A DNA stretch of 64,000 nucleotides from Variovorax sp. OV700. Lineage in GTDB: Bacteria > Pseudomonadota > Gammaproteobacteria > Burkholderiales > Burkholderiaceae_C. Shown piece by piece: positions 54,678 to 64,000 of this stretch; within the stretch, counting starts at the first letter, position 1; each line of letters starts with the position of its first letter. The position numbers were made by a program, and so were the translations under genes. The stretch spans positions 124,001-188,000 of the forward strand of contig NZ_FNDR01000007.1 of assembly GCF_900099805.1 (NCBI RefSeq), given 5' to 3'. Under the pieces are notes generated by a model. The model was given only the letters and a program-made list of their open reading frames with translations, did not search any database and had not been told where the DNA came from.

Positions 54678-55262
54678 GTGTCCGTTCTCTTGATTGCCGG
54701 CAGCCCTTCGGCACCGTCGCGCTCCACCGCCTTGCTCGAGGCCGTGGCTGAGCGCCTGGCCGGCCGCAATGCGCAGATCGAGCGGCTCGCGATCCGCGAT
54801 CTGCCGGCAGAGGCGCTGCTCTTGGCCGACTGGAACCATCCGGCTATCCAACGCGCCATTGCGCAGGTGGCGCATGCGCGCGTGGTTGTGGTGGCCACGC
54901 CGGTCTACAAGGCGGCCTACAGCGGCGTCCTTAAGGTCTTCCTCGATCTGCTGGCGCAGAACGCGCTCAAGGGCAAGACGGTGCTGCCGCTGGCCACCGG
55001 CGGCAGCCCGCACCACATGCTCGCGCTCGACTACGCATTGCGGCCGGTGCTGCATGCGCTCTCGGCGCGCCACATCCTGCCGGGCGTCTACGCGACCGAT
55101 TCGCAGATCACGCTGACGCCCGAGAACGCCTACCAGGTGCACAACGACCTGGCCGAGCGGCTCAACGAAGCCGTCGAGGTGCTGGCGACCGAAGGGCTCA
55201 AGCTGCCCGCGACACACGGCTTCGAGCCCGTGCCGTTTTCCCGCGTGCGATGTAGCGTCTAA
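54678..55262 (+). CDS. ssuE: NADPH-dependent FMN reductase SsuE
   Basis: SsuE supplies FMNH2 to the SsuD monooxygenase. The 194-residue flavodoxin-fold protein has VLLIAGSPSAPSRSTALLEA, ATPVYKAAYSGVLKVFLDLL and LPLATGGSPHHMLALDYAL. GTG start. It is 105 bases before the small membrane protein gene; the gap holds a hairpin GCCGAAC-TCGC-GTTCGGC (55272-55289), without a clear T run, that could weaken read-through. Confidence 0.94.
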   Translation: MSVLLIAGSPSAPSRSTALLEAVAERLAGRNAQIERLAIRDLPAEALLLADWNHPAIQRAIAQVAHARVVVVATPVYKAAYSGVLKVFLDLLAQNALKGKTVLPLATGGSPHHMLALDYALRPVLHALSARHILPGVYATDSQITLTPENAYQVHNDLAERLNEAVEVLATEGLKLPATHGFEPVPFSRVRCSV

Positions 55263-55367
55263 CGGATCTTCGCCGAACTCGCGTTCGGCCAATCTCAACT
55301 CCGTTCCCCATTTTTTGAAGTCGCCCGTACGCGGCGAGGGGACAGCTTTGCCCAAAGGAATCCACAC

Positions 55368-55502
55368 ATGAACCCCGTAGCCACCGAAGACTCCGCGCTC
55401 GACACGCCGCCTCGCTCCATCTGGCGCGCGCTGCGAGACCTTGCCATCAGCACGATCGTGGTGACCGCCATTGCGCTCATCGTCGGTTTCATCTCGGCCT
55501 GA
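55368..55502 (+). CDS. Small single-span membrane protein in the ssu operon
   Basis: The 44-residue ORF begins MNPVATEDSALDTPPRSIWR and has one hydrophobic segment near the C-terminus (LAISTIVVTAIALIVGFISA). AAAGGAA sits 7 bases before the ATG, and the stop lies 14 bases before ssuA, with the same strand and spacing as operon genes. Good ribosome site and membrane segment make it likely real. It may be an accessory of the sulfonate transporter; the function is unknown. Confidence 0.65.
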   Translation: MNPVATEDSALDTPPRSIWRALRDLAISTIVVTAIALIVGFISA

Positions 55503-55516
55503 AAGGACACACCTTC

Positions 55517-56473
55517 ATGACTTCGATCTCCATTCCGCGCCGCCGCTTGCTGCAAGGCACCGCAGCCGCGCTTGCATTGCCTTCGTTCGCGGCGCTGGCC
55601 CAGGCGCAGGGGCGCCAGCTGCGTATCGGCCACCAGAAGGGGGCTCTCAGCATCCTGAAGGGCCGCGGCACGCTCGAGAAGCGGCTGGCGCCGCTCGGTG
55701 TCTCGGTGAAGTGGACCGAGTTCACGGCCGGCCCGGTGCAGCTCGAAGCGCTGAACGTCGGCTCGATCGACTTCGGCGACGTGGGCGAAGCGCCGCCGAT
55801 CTTTGCGCAGGCCGCGGGGGCGCCGCTCGCCTACGTGGCAACCACGCTTCCTCGGCCCCAGTCGGAAGCTGTGCTGGTGCCCAAGGGCTCCGCCATCAGG
55901 AGCGTGGCAGACCTGAAGGGAAAGAAGATCGCCCTCAACAAGGGCTCCAACGTCCATTACTTCATCGTCAAGCTGGCCGAGAAGCACGGTCTCGCGTACA
56001 GCGATCTGAACCTCGTCTACCTGCCGCCTGCCGATGCGCGTGCCGCTTTCGAGAAAGGCTCTGTCGACGCATGGGTGATTTGGGATCCGTTCCTTGCCGC
56101 CGCCGAGAAGTTGCTGGAGGCCCGCATCCTGGCCGACGCGACCGGCGTGGTGGGCAACCGTGGCTATTACTTCTCGTCGCTCGGCTACGTGGCTAAGAAC
56201 GCCGACGTGCTGGCCATTGCGATCGAGGAAATCAACAAGGTCGACGTCTGGGGCACTGCCCACAAGAACGAGCTGGCCGCCGAGTTTGCCGCGCTGTGGG
56301 GCCTGCCCCAGCCGGTGGCCGAACTGACCGTGGCGCGGGCGGCCTATGGCACCAGCCCCATCAGCAAGGCCGTGCTCGCCGAGCAGCAAAAAATCGCCGA
56401 CACCTTCTTCGACCTGAAGCTGATCCCCCGAAAGATCAGCGTGCTCGAGGCCGCCGCGGCGGGCACGTTGTGA
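55517..56473 (+). CDS. ssuA: Aliphatic sulfonate-binding protein SsuA (first copy)
   Basis: The 318-residue precursor has a signal with RRR start (ISIPRRRLLQGTAAALALPS), possibly Tat-compatible. The core has LRIGHQKGALSILKGRGTLE, WTEFTAGPVQLEALNVGSID, DLKGKKIALNKGSNVHYFIV and [20 protein letters not shown]. SsuA binds alkanesulfonates in the periplasm. A clear paralogue lies at 58692 in the same operon. Order ssuE - small protein - ssuA - ssuD - ssuC - ssuA2 - ssuB. Confidence 0.94.
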   Translation: MTSISIPRRRLLQGTAAALALPSFAALAQAQGRQLRIGHQKGALSILKGRGTLEKRLAPLGVSVKWTEFTAGPVQLEALNVGSIDFGDVGEAPPIFAQAAGAPLAYVATTLPRPQSEAVLVPKGSAIRSVADLKGKKIALNKGSNVHYFIVKLAEKHGLAYSDLNLVYLPPADARAAFEKGSVDAWVIWDPFLAAAEKLLEARILADATGVVGNRGYYFSSLGYVAKNADVLAIAIEEINKVDVWGTAHKNELAAEFAALWGLPQPVAELTVARAAYGTSPISKAVLAEQQKIADTFFDLKLIPRKISVLEAAAAGTL

Positions 56474-56622
56474 CGCGGCCATTGCAAGACCGCGCCGCAC
56501 GCGTGGTTGCCACCACCACGCGCGCCTGGGGCATTTCCGAACAGCAACGGCGCACACGTGCCGGGTTTCCGCGCCTGCGCTTCGCGCTGCCCCGCGTGCG
56601 CGGCTTTTTCTTCGCCATTTGA
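56470..56622 (+). CDS. Possible small basic protein between ssuA and ssuD
   Basis: A GTG overlapping the ssuA stop (GTGA) opens a 50-residue basic frame with many Arg residues, ending [11 protein letters not shown] 31 bases before ssuD. No recognised family and no independent ribosome site beyond coupling to ssuA. It could equally be a chance frame in the intergenic space. Confidence 0.3.
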   Translation: MTRPLQDRAARVVATTTRAWGISEQQRRTRAGFPRLRFALPRVRGFFFAI

Positions 56623-56653
56623 AGGGCGCAGGCCCGAACCGACGGAAGACGAC

Positions 56654-57823
56654 ATGCAGATATTCTGGTTTCTCCCCACCCACGGCGACAGCCGCTACCT
56701 CGGCACGAGCGAGGGCTCACGGCCCGTCGACCTGGCCTACCTGCAGCAGATCGCGGGCGCAGCCGACAACCTCGGCTACGAAGGGGTGCTGATTCCCACC
56801 GGCCGCTCGTGCGAAGACCCCTGGGTGATCGCCTCGAGCTTGATCGGCGCGACGAAGAAGCTCAAGTTCCTGGTTGCGGTGCGGCCCGGGCTGCACCAGC
56901 CCAGCTTGGCTGCGCGCATGGCCGCGACCTTCGATCGGCTCTCGGGCGGCCGCCTGCTGGTGAACCTGGTGACCGGCGGTGACCAGGCCGAGCTCGAAGG
57001 CGACGGCGTGTACCTGGACCATGCGGCGCGCTACGAACAGTCGGCCGAATTCATCCGCATCTGGCGCGAGATTCTTGCGCGCAGCCACGACGGCGTGGGC
57101 TTCGACTACGAAGGCCGCCACCTGAGCGTCAAGGGCGCCAAGCTGCTCTATCCGCCGCTGCAGACCCCCCATCCGCCGGTATGGTTCGGCGGCTCGTCGG
57201 CCGCCGCGCACGAGCTCGCGGCCGAGCAGGTCGATGCGTATCTCACGTGGGGCGAGCCGCCCGCCGAGGTGGCCCGGAAAATCGCAGACGTGCGCAACCG
57301 CGCCGCGCGCAAGGGCCGCAGCGTCGAGTTCGGCATCCGGCTGCACGTCATCGTGCGCGAAACCGAAGACGCCGCGTGGAAGGCCGCCGAAGAACTGATC
57401 AGCCGCGTCGATGACGAGACCGTGATCCGCGCCCAGGCCGCGTTTGCGCGCATGGATTCCGAAGGCCAGCGCCGGATGGCGGCGCTGCATGCCGGCGGGG
57501 CCAGGCGCTCGCGCGCCGAGCTCGAAATTTCGCCCAACCTCTGGGCCGGCGTGGGGCTGGTTCGCGGCGGCGCAGGCACCGCGCTGGTGGGCGACCCCAA
57601 GACCGTGGCGGCGCGCATCGAGGAATACGCGGCGCTCGGCCTCGACAAATTCATTCTCTCGGGCTACCCGCATCTCGAAGAGGCCTACCGATTCGCCGAG
57701 CTGGTGTTTCCGCTGCTCTCGCGCAAGGCGCAGACACGGCTCGCAGGCGGCTCGCTCAGCGGACCGTTCGGCGAGGTGGTCGCCAATCTCGACGCGCCTT
57801 CGCGTCTTGCTTCCCAAAGCTGA
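56654..57823 (+). CDS. ssuD: FMNH2-dependent alkanesulfonate monooxygenase
   Basis: SsuD cleaves the C-S bond of alkanesulfonates to give sulfite and an aldehyde. The 389-residue bacterial-luciferase-like protein begins [17 protein letters not shown] and contains [51 protein letters not shown] and [18 protein letters not shown]. Length fits E. coli SsuD. The longer upstream frame was rejected because it lacks family similarity. Confidence 0.96.
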   Translation: MQIFWFLPTHGDSRYLGTSEGSRPVDLAYLQQIAGAADNLGYEGVLIPTGRSCEDPWVIASSLIGATKKLKFLVAVRPGLHQPSLAARMAATFDRLSGGRLLVNLVTGGDQAELEGDGVYLDHAARYEQSAEFIRIWREILARSHDGVGFDYEGRHLSVKGAKLLYPPLQTPHPPVWFGGSSAAAHELAAEQVDAYLTWGEPPAEVARKIADVRNRAARKGRSVEFGIRLHVIVRETEDAAWKAAEELISRVDDETVIRAQAAFARMDSEGQRRMAALHAGGARRSRAELEISPNLWAGVGLVRGGAGTALVGDPKTVAARIEEYAALGLDKFILSGYPHLEEAYRFAELVFPLLSRKAQTRLAGGSLSGPFGEVVANLDAPSRLASQS

Positions 57824-57831
57824 GGACTCCC

Positions 57832-58680
57832 ATGACGGAACAAGTGCAAGAACTTCCGGTGGTCGCGCCTTCAGAAGAAAGCGCCGGCCGGGCGCTCAAG
57901 GCCTTCGGCGCCAACGTGGCGGGCCGGCTGGTGCCGTGGCTCGTGCCGGTGGGGCTGATCGTCTTCTGGCAGATCGCCTCATCGCTGGGCTGGCTCTCCA
58001 CGCGGGTGCTGCCGGCGCCGGTTGACGTGGTCAAGGCGGCTTGGGGGCTGGCGCTGTCGGGCGAGCTCTGGACGCACGTCAAGGTGAGCGCGGGCCGTGC
58101 GCTCGCGGGCCTCGCCATCGGCGGCGGAACCGGGCTGGTGCTGGGCCTCTTGACGGGGTCGGTGAAATTCTTCGAGACGCTGCTCGACTCGACCATCCAG
58201 ATGGTGCGCAACATTCCCGCGCTGGCGCTCATTCCGCTCGTGATCCTGTGGTTCGGCATCGACGAGTCGGCCAAGCTGTTTCTGATCTCGGTGTCGGTGT
58301 TCTTTCCGATCTACCTCAACACCTTTCACGGCATTCGCAACGTCGACCCGCAGCTGATCGAGATGGGCCGCACCTATGGCCTCTCGCGCTGGCAGCTGTA
58401 CCGCGAGGTGATCCTGCCGGGTGCGCTGTCGTCCATCCTGGTGGGCCTGCGCTTCTCGCTCGGGCTGATGTGGGTGATCCTGATCGTGGCCGAAACCATC
58501 TCGGCGCAGGCCGGCATCGGCTACCTCACGATGAACGCCCGCGAGTTTCTGCAGACCGACATCGTGCTGGTGGGCATCCTGCTGTATGCGCTGCTCGGCA
58601 AGCTGGCCGACCTGTTTGCGCGCGGGCTGGAGCAGTGGTGGCTGCGCTGGCATCCCGGCTACCAGAAGAAGCCGAAGTGA
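57832..58680 (+). CDS. ssuC: Sulfonate ABC transporter permease SsuC
   Basis: The 282-residue membrane protein has six spans and the BPD_transp_1 features VPVGLIVFWQIASSLGWL, NIPALALIPLVILWFGID and the EAA loop GRTYGLSRWQLYREVILPGA. It starts 8 bases after ssuD and precedes the second binding protein. Confidence 0.95.
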   Translation: MTEQVQELPVVAPSEESAGRALKAFGANVAGRLVPWLVPVGLIVFWQIASSLGWLSTRVLPAPVDVVKAAWGLALSGELWTHVKVSAGRALAGLAIGGGTGLVLGLLTGSVKFFETLLDSTIQMVRNIPALALIPLVILWFGIDESAKLFLISVSVFFPIYLNTFHGIRNVDPQLIEMGRTYGLSRWQLYREVILPGALSSILVGLRFSLGLMWVILIVAETISAQAGIGYLTMNAREFLQTDIVLVGILLYALLGKLADLFARGLEQWWLRWHPGYQKKPK

Positions 58681-58691
58681 GGGCAGGGCGC

Positions 58692-59669
58692 ATGACTACC
58701 TCTTCCACAATTTCGCGCCGCACGGCCATCGCAGCCCTGGGCGTACTGGGTGCCGGTGCGGTGCTGGCGCAGGGTGCGACAGCGCGGCCTGCCACGGTGC
58801 GCCTTGGCTACCAGAAATCCTCGACGCTGACGGCGGTGCTCAAGGTGCAGGGCACGCTCGAGAAGCAGCTGGCCTCGCTCAATGCCACGTTGAGCTGGCA
58901 TGAGTTCACCAGCGGCCTTCCGCTGCTCGAGGCGCTGAACCTCGGCAACCTCGACATCAGTGCCGACGTGGCCGACACCGTGCCGGTATTCGCACAGGCC
59001 GCCGGAGCCGACCTGACCTTTGTCGCACAGGAAGCGCCTTCGCCCGCCGCGCAGGCCATCCTCGTGCGCGAAGACTCGCCGCTCAAGTCGCTTTCAGACC
59101 TGAAGGGCAAGAAGATCGGTTTCGCCAAGGCGGCGGGCGCGCATTACCTGCTGATCGCGGCGTTGGAGAAGGCCGGCTTGTCCTTCAAGGACATCGAGCC
59201 TGCCTACCTGACACCGGCCGACGGCCGCGCTGCCTTCGAGCGCGGTGCCATCGACGCCTGGGTGGTGTGGGACCCGTTCCTTGCCGCGGCGCAGCGCCAG
59301 GCCAGGGTGCGCGTGCTGGCCGACGGCACGGGCATCGCCTCGTACCAGCGCTACTACCTTGCCGGAACCCCGTTCGCAAAGGCGCGCCCGGACGTGCTGC
59401 GCGTGGTGTACGCCGAGCTCGAGAGAACCGGCCAGTGGGTCAAGCAGAACCCGAAGGAAGCGGCGGCGCTGCTGTCGCCCGTGTGGGGCCTCGATGCGGC
59501 AACGATCGAGCAGGCCAATGCACGCCGCAGCTACGCGGTACGCCCCGTCGTGGCTGAGGCGCTGACCGAACAGCAGCGCATCGCCGATGCCTTCTTCGCG
59601 GAGAAGCTGCTTCCCAGAAAGATCAACGCGCTGGACGTGGCGCTCTTCCAACCGAGGCTGAAATCATGA
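58692..59669 (+). CDS. Second sulfonate-binding protein, SsuA paralogue
   Basis: The 325-residue precursor has a twin-Arg-containing signal ([20 protein letters not shown]) and the same architecture as Ssu[61 protein letters not shown] and [20 protein letters not shown]. It differs enough from the first copy to expect another ligand range. Insertion between ssuC and ssuB is unusual. It overlaps ssuB as ATGA. Confidence 0.92.
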   Translation: MTTSSTISRRTAIAALGVLGAGAVLAQGATARPATVRLGYQKSSTLTAVLKVQGTLEKQLASLNATLSWHEFTSGLPLLEALNLGNLDISADVADTVPVFAQAAGADLTFVAQEAPSPAAQAILVREDSPLKSLSDLKGKKIGFAKAAGAHYLLIAALEKAGLSFKDIEPAYLTPADGRAAFERGAIDAWVVWDPFLAAAQRQARVRVLADGTGIASYQRYYLAGTPFAKARPDVLRVVYAELERTGQWVKQNPKEAAALLSPVWGLDAATIEQANARRSYAVRPVVAEALTEQQRIADAFFAEKLLPRKINALDVALFQPRLKS

Positions 59670-60496
59670 GTGCCGTTCTGAAAGACATCCAGCAACCGGC
59701 CATCGCCGGCGGCGTTCGCCTGCAGGCGCGCGGGCTGCACAAGCGCTATGGCGATCGCGAGGTGCTGCGCAACACCCAGCTCGGTATCGAGCCGGGGCAG
59801 TTCATTGCCATCGTCGGGCGCAGCGGCTGCGGCAAGAGCACGCTGCTGCGGCTCATCGCCGGACTCGAGAAGGCCACCTCCGGAGGCCTCTACACCGACG
59901 GCAAGGCCATTGATGGCCTGCACGACGACACCCGGATCATGTTCCAGGAAGCGCGCCTCTTGCCCTGGCGCCGCGTTCTCGACAACGTGACCTTGGGCTT
60001 GCCCGGCGACGCCAAGGCGCGCGGCAAGGAAGTGTTGGCGCAGGTGGGCCTGGCCGACCGCGAGAACGAATGGCCGGCGCGCCTGTCGGGTGGGCAGCGC
60101 CAGCGGGTGTCGCTCGCACGCGCATTGGTGCATCACCCGCGCCTGCTGCTGCTCGACGAGCCCCTGGGTGCGCTCGACGCGCTGACCCGCATCGAGATGC
60201 ATCGGCTCATCGAAAACCTCTGGCTGCGCCACCGCTTTACCGCGCTGCTGGTGACGCATGACGTGCAGGAGGCCGTGGCGCTGGCGGACCGCGTGATCCT
60301 GATCGAGGACGGCCGCATCGCGCTCGACGAAAACATCGCGCTTGCCAGGCCTCGCTCGCAGGGCGATCCGGCTTTTGCGGCGATCGAGAAACGCATTCTC
60401 GACCGCGTGCTGCAGAAGGCCGGCGATGCAGAGCCCGCCGAGACGGACGCAAGCTGGCTGCAACCGTCCGCGCACACGCTGCGCTGGGCGATCTGA
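59666..60496 (+). CDS. ssuB: Sulfonate ABC transporter ATPase SsuB
   Basis: The 276-residue ATPase has Walker [15 protein letters not shown]-loop [17 protein letters not shown] (typical of the nitrate/sulfonate/taurine family), signature [15 protein letters not shown], Walker [13 protein letters not shown] and the switch His in [11 protein letters not shown]. It starts within the end of the preceding gene and closes the transporter operon. Confidence 0.96.
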   Translation: MSAVLKDIQQPAIAGGVRLQARGLHKRYGDREVLRNTQLGIEPGQFIAIVGRSGCGKSTLLRLIAGLEKATSGGLYTDGKAIDGLHDDTRIMFQEARLLPWRRVLDNVTLGLPGDAKARGKEVLAQVGLADRENEWPARLSGGQRQRVSLARALVHHPRLLLLDEPLGALDALTRIEMHRLIENLWLRHRFTALLVTHDVQEAVALADRVILIEDGRIALDENIALARPRSQGDPAFAAIEKRILDRVLQKAGDAEPAETDASWLQPSAHTLRWAI

Positions 60497-60530
60497 ACTC
60501 GTTCATCCACAAAAACAGAAAGGCAGTTGC

Positions 60531-61820
60531 ATGTCGCAAAACTGGAAATTCGAAACCTTGTCGGTGCACGCCGGCTACTCGCCCGAACCGACCACGCGCG
60601 CCGTAGCGCCGCCCATCTATCAAACGGTGGCCTATGCCTTCGACAGCGCCCAGCACGGCGCGGACCTGTTCGACCTGAAGGTGCCGGGCAACATCTACAC
60701 CCGCATCAACAACCCGACGCAGGACGTGCTCGAGCAGCGCGTGGCCGCGCTCGAGGGCGGCATTGCGGCGCTGGCGCTGGCCTCGGGCCAGGCGGCCGTG
60801 ACTTATGCGATCCAGACCATCGCGGAGGCGGGTGACAACATCGTCAGCAGCACCGCGCTGTATGGCGGCACCTACAACCTGTTTGCGCACACGCTGCCGC
60901 AGTTCGGCATCACCACGCGCTTCGCGGACCACCGAGATCCCAGCAGCTTCGAGAAGCTCTTCGACGAGAAGACCAAGGCGGTGTTCGTCGAATCGCTGGG
61001 CAACCCGGCGGGCAACGTGACCGATATCGCGGCCATCGCCGAGATTGCGCACCGCCACGGCGTGCCGCTGATCGTGGACAACACCGTGCCGTCGCCCTAC
61101 CTGAGCCGGCCCATCGAGCACGGGGCCGACATCGTGGTGCACTCGCTCACCAAATACCTGGGCGGCCATGGCACCAGCATCGGCGGCGCCATCGTCGATT
61201 CGGGCAAGTTCCCGTGGGCTGAGCACAAGCAGCGCTTCAAACGCCTGAACGAACCCGACGTGAGCTACCACGGCGTGGTCTACACCGAGGCGCTGGGCCC
61301 GGCCGCCTACATAGGCCGCGCGCGCGTGGTGCCGCTGCGCAACACAGGTGCGGCCATCTCGCCGTTCAACGCCTTCCTGATCCTGCAGGGCATCGAGACG
61401 CTGGCGCTGCGCATGGACCGCATCAGCAGCAACGCACTGTCGGTGGCGCAGCACCTGAAGACGCACAAGGCCGTGAAGTGGGTCAACTATGCGGCGCTCG
61501 AAGACCACCCCGACCATGCGCTCGCGAAGAAGTACTTCGGCGGCAAGTCAAGCGGCGTGTTGACTTTCGGCATCGGGAGCGGCCGTGAGGGCGGGGCGAA
61601 GTTCCTCGACGCGCTGAAGCTCTTCACGCGGCTCGTGAACATCGGCGACGTGCGCTCGCTGGCCACGCACCCGGCCTCCACCACGCACCGGCAGCTCTCG
61701 CCCGAGGAACTGGCCCGAGCCGGTGTCACGGAAGACACCGTGCGCCTGTCGGTCGGCATCGAGCATATCGACGACCTGACTGCCGACCTCGACCAGGCGC
61801 TGGCCGCGGCAGCCGGCTGA
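60531..61820 (+). CDS. metY: O-acetylhomoserine sulfhydrylase family protein
   Basis: The 429-residue Cys/Met-metabolism PLP enzyme has [60 protein letters not shown] (PLP lysine), [19 protein letters not shown] and [16 protein letters not shown]. It fixes sulfide onto O-acetylhomoserine to give homocysteine. Placement 34 bases after ssuB ties it to sulfonate-derived sulfur. Confidence 0.94.
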   Translation: MSQNWKFETLSVHAGYSPEPTTRAVAPPIYQTVAYAFDSAQHGADLFDLKVPGNIYTRINNPTQDVLEQRVAALEGGIAALALASGQAAVTYAIQTIAEAGDNIVSSTALYGGTYNLFAHTLPQFGITTRFADHRDPSSFEKLFDEKTKAVFVESLGNPAGNVTDIAAIAEIAHRHGVPLIVDNTVPSPYLSRPIEHGADIVVHSLTKYLGGHGTSIGGAIVDSGKFPWAEHKQRFKRLNEPDVSYHGVVYTEALGPAAYIGRARVVPLRNTGAAISPFNAFLILQGIETLALRMDRISSNALSVAQHLKTHKAVKWVNYAALEDHPDHALAKKYFGGKSSGVLTFGIGSGREGGAKFLDALKLFTRLVNIGDVRSLATHPASTTHRQLSPEELARAGVTEDTVRLSVGIEHIDDLTADLDQALAAAAG

Positions 61821-61885
61821 TCCGCACCGCTTCCATTTCCCTTCCCTCCCATTCGAACCATCCTTCAACCCGAAAGAGAAACATC

Positions 61886-62101
61886 ATGTCCATTCAAGCC
61901 ATCAACGTCCGCAACCAGTTCAAGGGCAAGGTCCGCGAAATCATCCGCGGCGACGTCGTCTCCGAAGTCGATGTCGAAACCGCCTGGGGCATCGTGACCT
62001 CGGTCATCACCACGCGCTCGGTCGACGAACTGCAGCTCAAGGTGGGATCCGACGTGGTCGCGCTCGTCAAGTCGACGGAGGTTTCGATCGCGAAGCTCTG
62101 A
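61886..62101 (+). CDS. Molybdopterin-binding (TOBE/Mop) small protein
   Basis: The 71-residue protein is a single TOBE/Mop domain: INVRNQFKGKVREIIRGDVV, VDVETAWGIVTSVITTRSV and VALVKSTEVSIAKL. Such molbindins oligomerise and store molybdate or tungstate, and in some cases other oxyanions. It lies 65 bases after metY, and a strong terminator follows, so it ends the sulfonate transcript. Its place in a sulfur operon is unusual. Confidence 0.92.
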   Translation: MSIQAINVRNQFKGKVREIIRGDVVSEVDVETAWGIVTSVITTRSVDELQLKVGSDVVALVKSTEVSIAKL

Positions 62102-62122
62102 CGGACCCTCGGCCTCGCGAAC

Positions 62123-62156
62123 AACCCGGCGCCGTCTTGGTGCCGGGTTTTTTTAT
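62123..62156 (+). terminator. Rho-independent terminator after the Mop-like gene
   Basis: AACCCGGCGCC and GGTGCCGGGTT form a strong stem, followed by a run of T residues. It lies 22 bases past the stop. Confidence 0.92.
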
Positions 62157-62235
62157 TTCGCAGTCGGGTTTTCCGTTCTTGGCACATGGATCGCGGGCTT
62201 CTACAGTGTCGGTTGCAACGCCCGGAAAGAACACC

Positions 62236-63150
62236 ATGGTCAACTTCGAAGTGAGCGACATCGTCCGCGCACTGCACGACGCGCGTAACGAGTGGCGCGA
62301 TTCGCAGCGCCGTTCGCGCGAACCCGGCGCGCGCGAGTTTCCCTCGCGCGACGCCCTTGCGCAGATCGTGGAGCTGCTCAAGGGCGCGCTCTTTCCGATG
62401 CGGCTCGGACCGCCCGAGCTGCGCCACGAGAGCGAAGATTTCTACGTCGGACATACGCTCAACACCGCCTTGGCGTCGCTGCTGGTGCAGGCGCGGCTGG
62501 AGCTGAACTTCAATGCGCGCCACCAGCCGCGTCCCGCGAGCGAGATCGACCAGGCAGCGACGGAGGCGGTTCGCCAGTTCGCAAGTGCGCTGCCGGGCCT
62601 GCGCCGGCTGCTCGACAGCGACGTGCTTGCAGCGTACCAGGGGGACCCGGCCGCGCGCAGCGTCGACGAGGTGCTGCTGTGCTACCCCGGCGTGCTCGCG
62701 ATGATCCACCACCGCTTTGCGCACCGGCTCTATGAACTCGGCCTGCCGCTCCTGGCGCGCATCGTGGCCGAGCTGGCGCACGCGCAGACGGGTATCGACA
62801 TCCATCCCGGCGCGCAGATCGACGCGGGCTTTTTCATGGACCATGGCACGGGCGTCGTCATCGGCGAGACGGCGGTCATCGGCAAGCGCGTGCGCCTGTA
62901 CCAAGCCGTGACGCTGGGCGCCAAGCGCTTTCCGACGGACGCGGAGGGCAACCTGCAGAAAGGCCTGCCGCGGCATCCGGTGGTGGAGGACGACGTGGTG
63001 ATCTACGCGGGCGCAACCATCCTTGGCCGCGTGACGCTGGGGAAGGGTGCGGTCATCGGGGGGAACGTGTGGATCACCGAGGATGTGAAGCCGGGCGCCA
63101 GCGTGACGCAGGCCAGCCTGCAGAACGCGCCGAAGGGCCACGCGCCATAA
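62236..63150 (+). CDS. Serine O-acetyltransferase, EpsC-type long form
   Basis: The 304-residue protein has a helical N-terminal region, then a left-handed beta-helix acetyltransferase domain: GIDIHPGAQIDAGFFMDHGT, GVVIGETAVIGKRVRLYQAV, VTLGAKRFPTDAEGNL and VIGGNVWITEDVKPGASVTQ. It makes O-acetylserine for cysteine synthesis. It follows the sulfonate operon but lies behind a terminator, so it has its own promoter. Confidence 0.92.
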   Translation: MVNFEVSDIVRALHDARNEWRDSQRRSREPGAREFPSRDALAQIVELLKGALFPMRLGPPELRHESEDFYVGHTLNTALASLLVQARLELNFNARHQPRPASEIDQAATEAVRQFASALPGLRRLLDSDVLAAYQGDPAARSVDEVLLCYPGVLAMIHHRFAHRLYELGLPLLARIVAELAHAQTGIDIHPGAQIDAGFFMDHGTGVVIGETAVIGKRVRLYQAVTLGAKRFPTDAEGNLQKGLPRHPVVEDDVVIYAGATILGRVTLGKGAVIGGNVWITEDVKPGASVTQASLQNAPKGHAP

Positions 63151-63224
63151 GGGGTGAGCCGAAGGCCCCGGCATCGTCGGCCGCGCTATGCTTCGCCATT
63201 GTTAACAATGTTGCTTGCATCCGC

Positions 63225-64000
63225 ATGTCCTTGCCTCAAGCCACTTCCTCCGCTTCTTCCATGCCCCCGGCCGCCGACGAGTCCTGCGATGTGCTCGTGA
63301 TCGGCGGCGGACCGGCGGGCTCCACGATTTCTGCGCTGCTGGCGCAGCAAGGCCGCAAGGTGGTGCTGCTCGAAAAAGCGCATCACCCGCGTTTCCATAT
63401 CGGCGAATCGCTGCTCCCGGCCAACGTGGAGCTTTTCGACAAGCTCGGCGTGCGCGACCAGGTCGAGAAGATCGGCATGCCCAAGTTCGGCATCGAGTTC
63501 GTCTCGCCGGAGCATGAGCACCGCAGCTACGTGGACTTTGCCGAGGGCTGGGACAAATCGCTCGACTCCGCCTGGCAGGTGCGCCGCTCGGAGCTCGACG
63601 AGCTGCTGTTCCGCAACGCGGCCACGCGCGGCGCGCAGACGCTCGAAGGCTGCAAGGTGCGCGACGTGGCCTTCGATGCCGAGGGTGCCACGGTGCAGGC
63701 CGAAATGGACGACGGCGCCAAGCGCAGCTGGCGCGCCCGCTTCGTGGTCGATGCCACGGGGCGCGACACGCTGCTGGCCAACAAATTCCGCTGTAAGGAA
63801 AAGAACCCCGACCACAACAGCACCGCGCTGTTCGGACATTTCACCAATGCCGAACGGCTCGAAGGCAAGAAGGAAGGCAACATCAGCATCTGCTGGTTCC
63901 CGCACGGCTGGTTCTGGTTTATTCCACTGGCCGATGGCACCACCAGCGTGGGTGCGGTCTGCTGGCCCTATTACCTGAAGACGCGCGACAAGCCGCTCAA
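63225..64000 (+). CDS. Halogenase-like NAD(P)/FAD-dependent oxidoreductase (3' end outside window)
   Basis: The frame runs off the right edge. The first 258 residues show an FAD Rossmann motif (CDVLVIGGGPAGSTISALLA), the halogenase/alkylhalidase-type signature HPRFHIGESLLPANVELFDK, and VVDATGRDTLLA. Relatives are tryptophan-halogenase-like and geranylgeranyl-reductase-like flavoproteins. The motifs that decide between halogenase and monooxygenase lie further on or are not visible, so no substrate can be given. Confidence 0.85.
   Translation, partial: MSLPQATSSASSMPPAADESCDVLVIGGGPAGSTISALLAQQGRKVVLLEKAHHPRFHIGESLLPANVELFDKLGVRDQVEKIGMPKFGIEFVSPEHEHRSYVDFAEGWDKSLDSAWQVRRSELDELLFRNAATRGAQTLEGCKVRDVAFDAEGATVQAEMDDGAKRSWRARFVVDATGRDTLLANKFRCKEKNPDHNSTALFGHFTNAERLEGKKEGNISICWFPHGWFWFIPLADGTTSVGAVCWPYYLKTRDKPL

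Noticed and set aside
55272..55289. Hairpin after ssuE as a terminator
   Set aside because: The 7-bp stem is perfect but no T run follows directly, so at most it weakens read-through.

Overview
The window reads as chromosomal DNA of a high-GC betaproteobacterium of the Comamonadaceae, most likely Variovorax or a close relative. This rests on gene order (cysI - DUF934 - cysH - cysD - cysN - fdxA; an iaaA-gsiABCD peptide operon; a thiO-S-G-E cluster with a TonB receptor) and on G/C-rich intergenic palindromes typical of that family. The genus is an inference; no rRNA is present.

Positions 1-9300 are the end of a degenerate P2-type prophage. It holds the terminase large subunit (cut by the left edge) and the portal protein. 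A cargo zone follows: an M48-like metallopeptidase, a 325-bp element with long inverted repeats, a small unknown gene and a beta-helix tail-spike protein bracketed by two relics of one small gene. Next come a minus-strand run of small unknown genes and a LexA-controlled SOS cassette (small ORF, SRAP/YedK, DNA-ligase remnant). The prophage abuts the 3' end of a tRNA-Asn(GTT) gene, a likely attachment site. No integrase, repressor or replication gene is visible, so this end looks eroded.

Positions 9466-17281 are thiamine metabolism: TonB-dependent receptor, thiE, thiG, thiS, thiO (minus strand), thiD (plus strand), and cytX behind a TPP riboswitch. Positions 17282-25870 hold a MarR regulator divergent from an unusual molybdoenzyme operon: a Bug-type binding protein, a three-subunit xanthine-dehydrogenase-type hydroxylase, a CoxG-like protein and a bis-MGD S/N-oxide-reductase-type enzyme. 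Positions 25953-29455 carry a TetR regulator divergent from a class III PLP enzyme, then a ferredoxin reductase-like flavoprotein and a 7Fe ferredoxin.

Positions 29497-34684 are assimilatory sulfate reduction (cysN, cysD, cysH, DUF934, cysI). Positions 35015-44368 form a long minus-strand operon: RpiR regulator, isoaspartyl peptidase, GsiABCD-type peptide importer, DmpA and DppA peptidases. This looks like a scavenging route for peptides that ordinary peptidases cannot cut. Positions 44515-53390 are miscellaneous: LysR with a divergent FAD oxidoreductase, class I aldolase, exported MsrA, lipoprotein hydrolase, transglutaminase-like protein, MnmC and YggX.

Positions 53527-63150 are a second sulfur island: sulfate-binding protein, ssuE, a small membrane protein, ssuA, ssuD, ssuC, a second ssuA-like gene, ssuB, metY, a molybdopterin-binding protein and a serine acetyltransferase. 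Sulfonate sulfur released as sulfite can be reduced by CysI and fixed onto O-acetylserine or O-acetylhomoserine. The window ends inside a halogenase-like flavoprotein gene.
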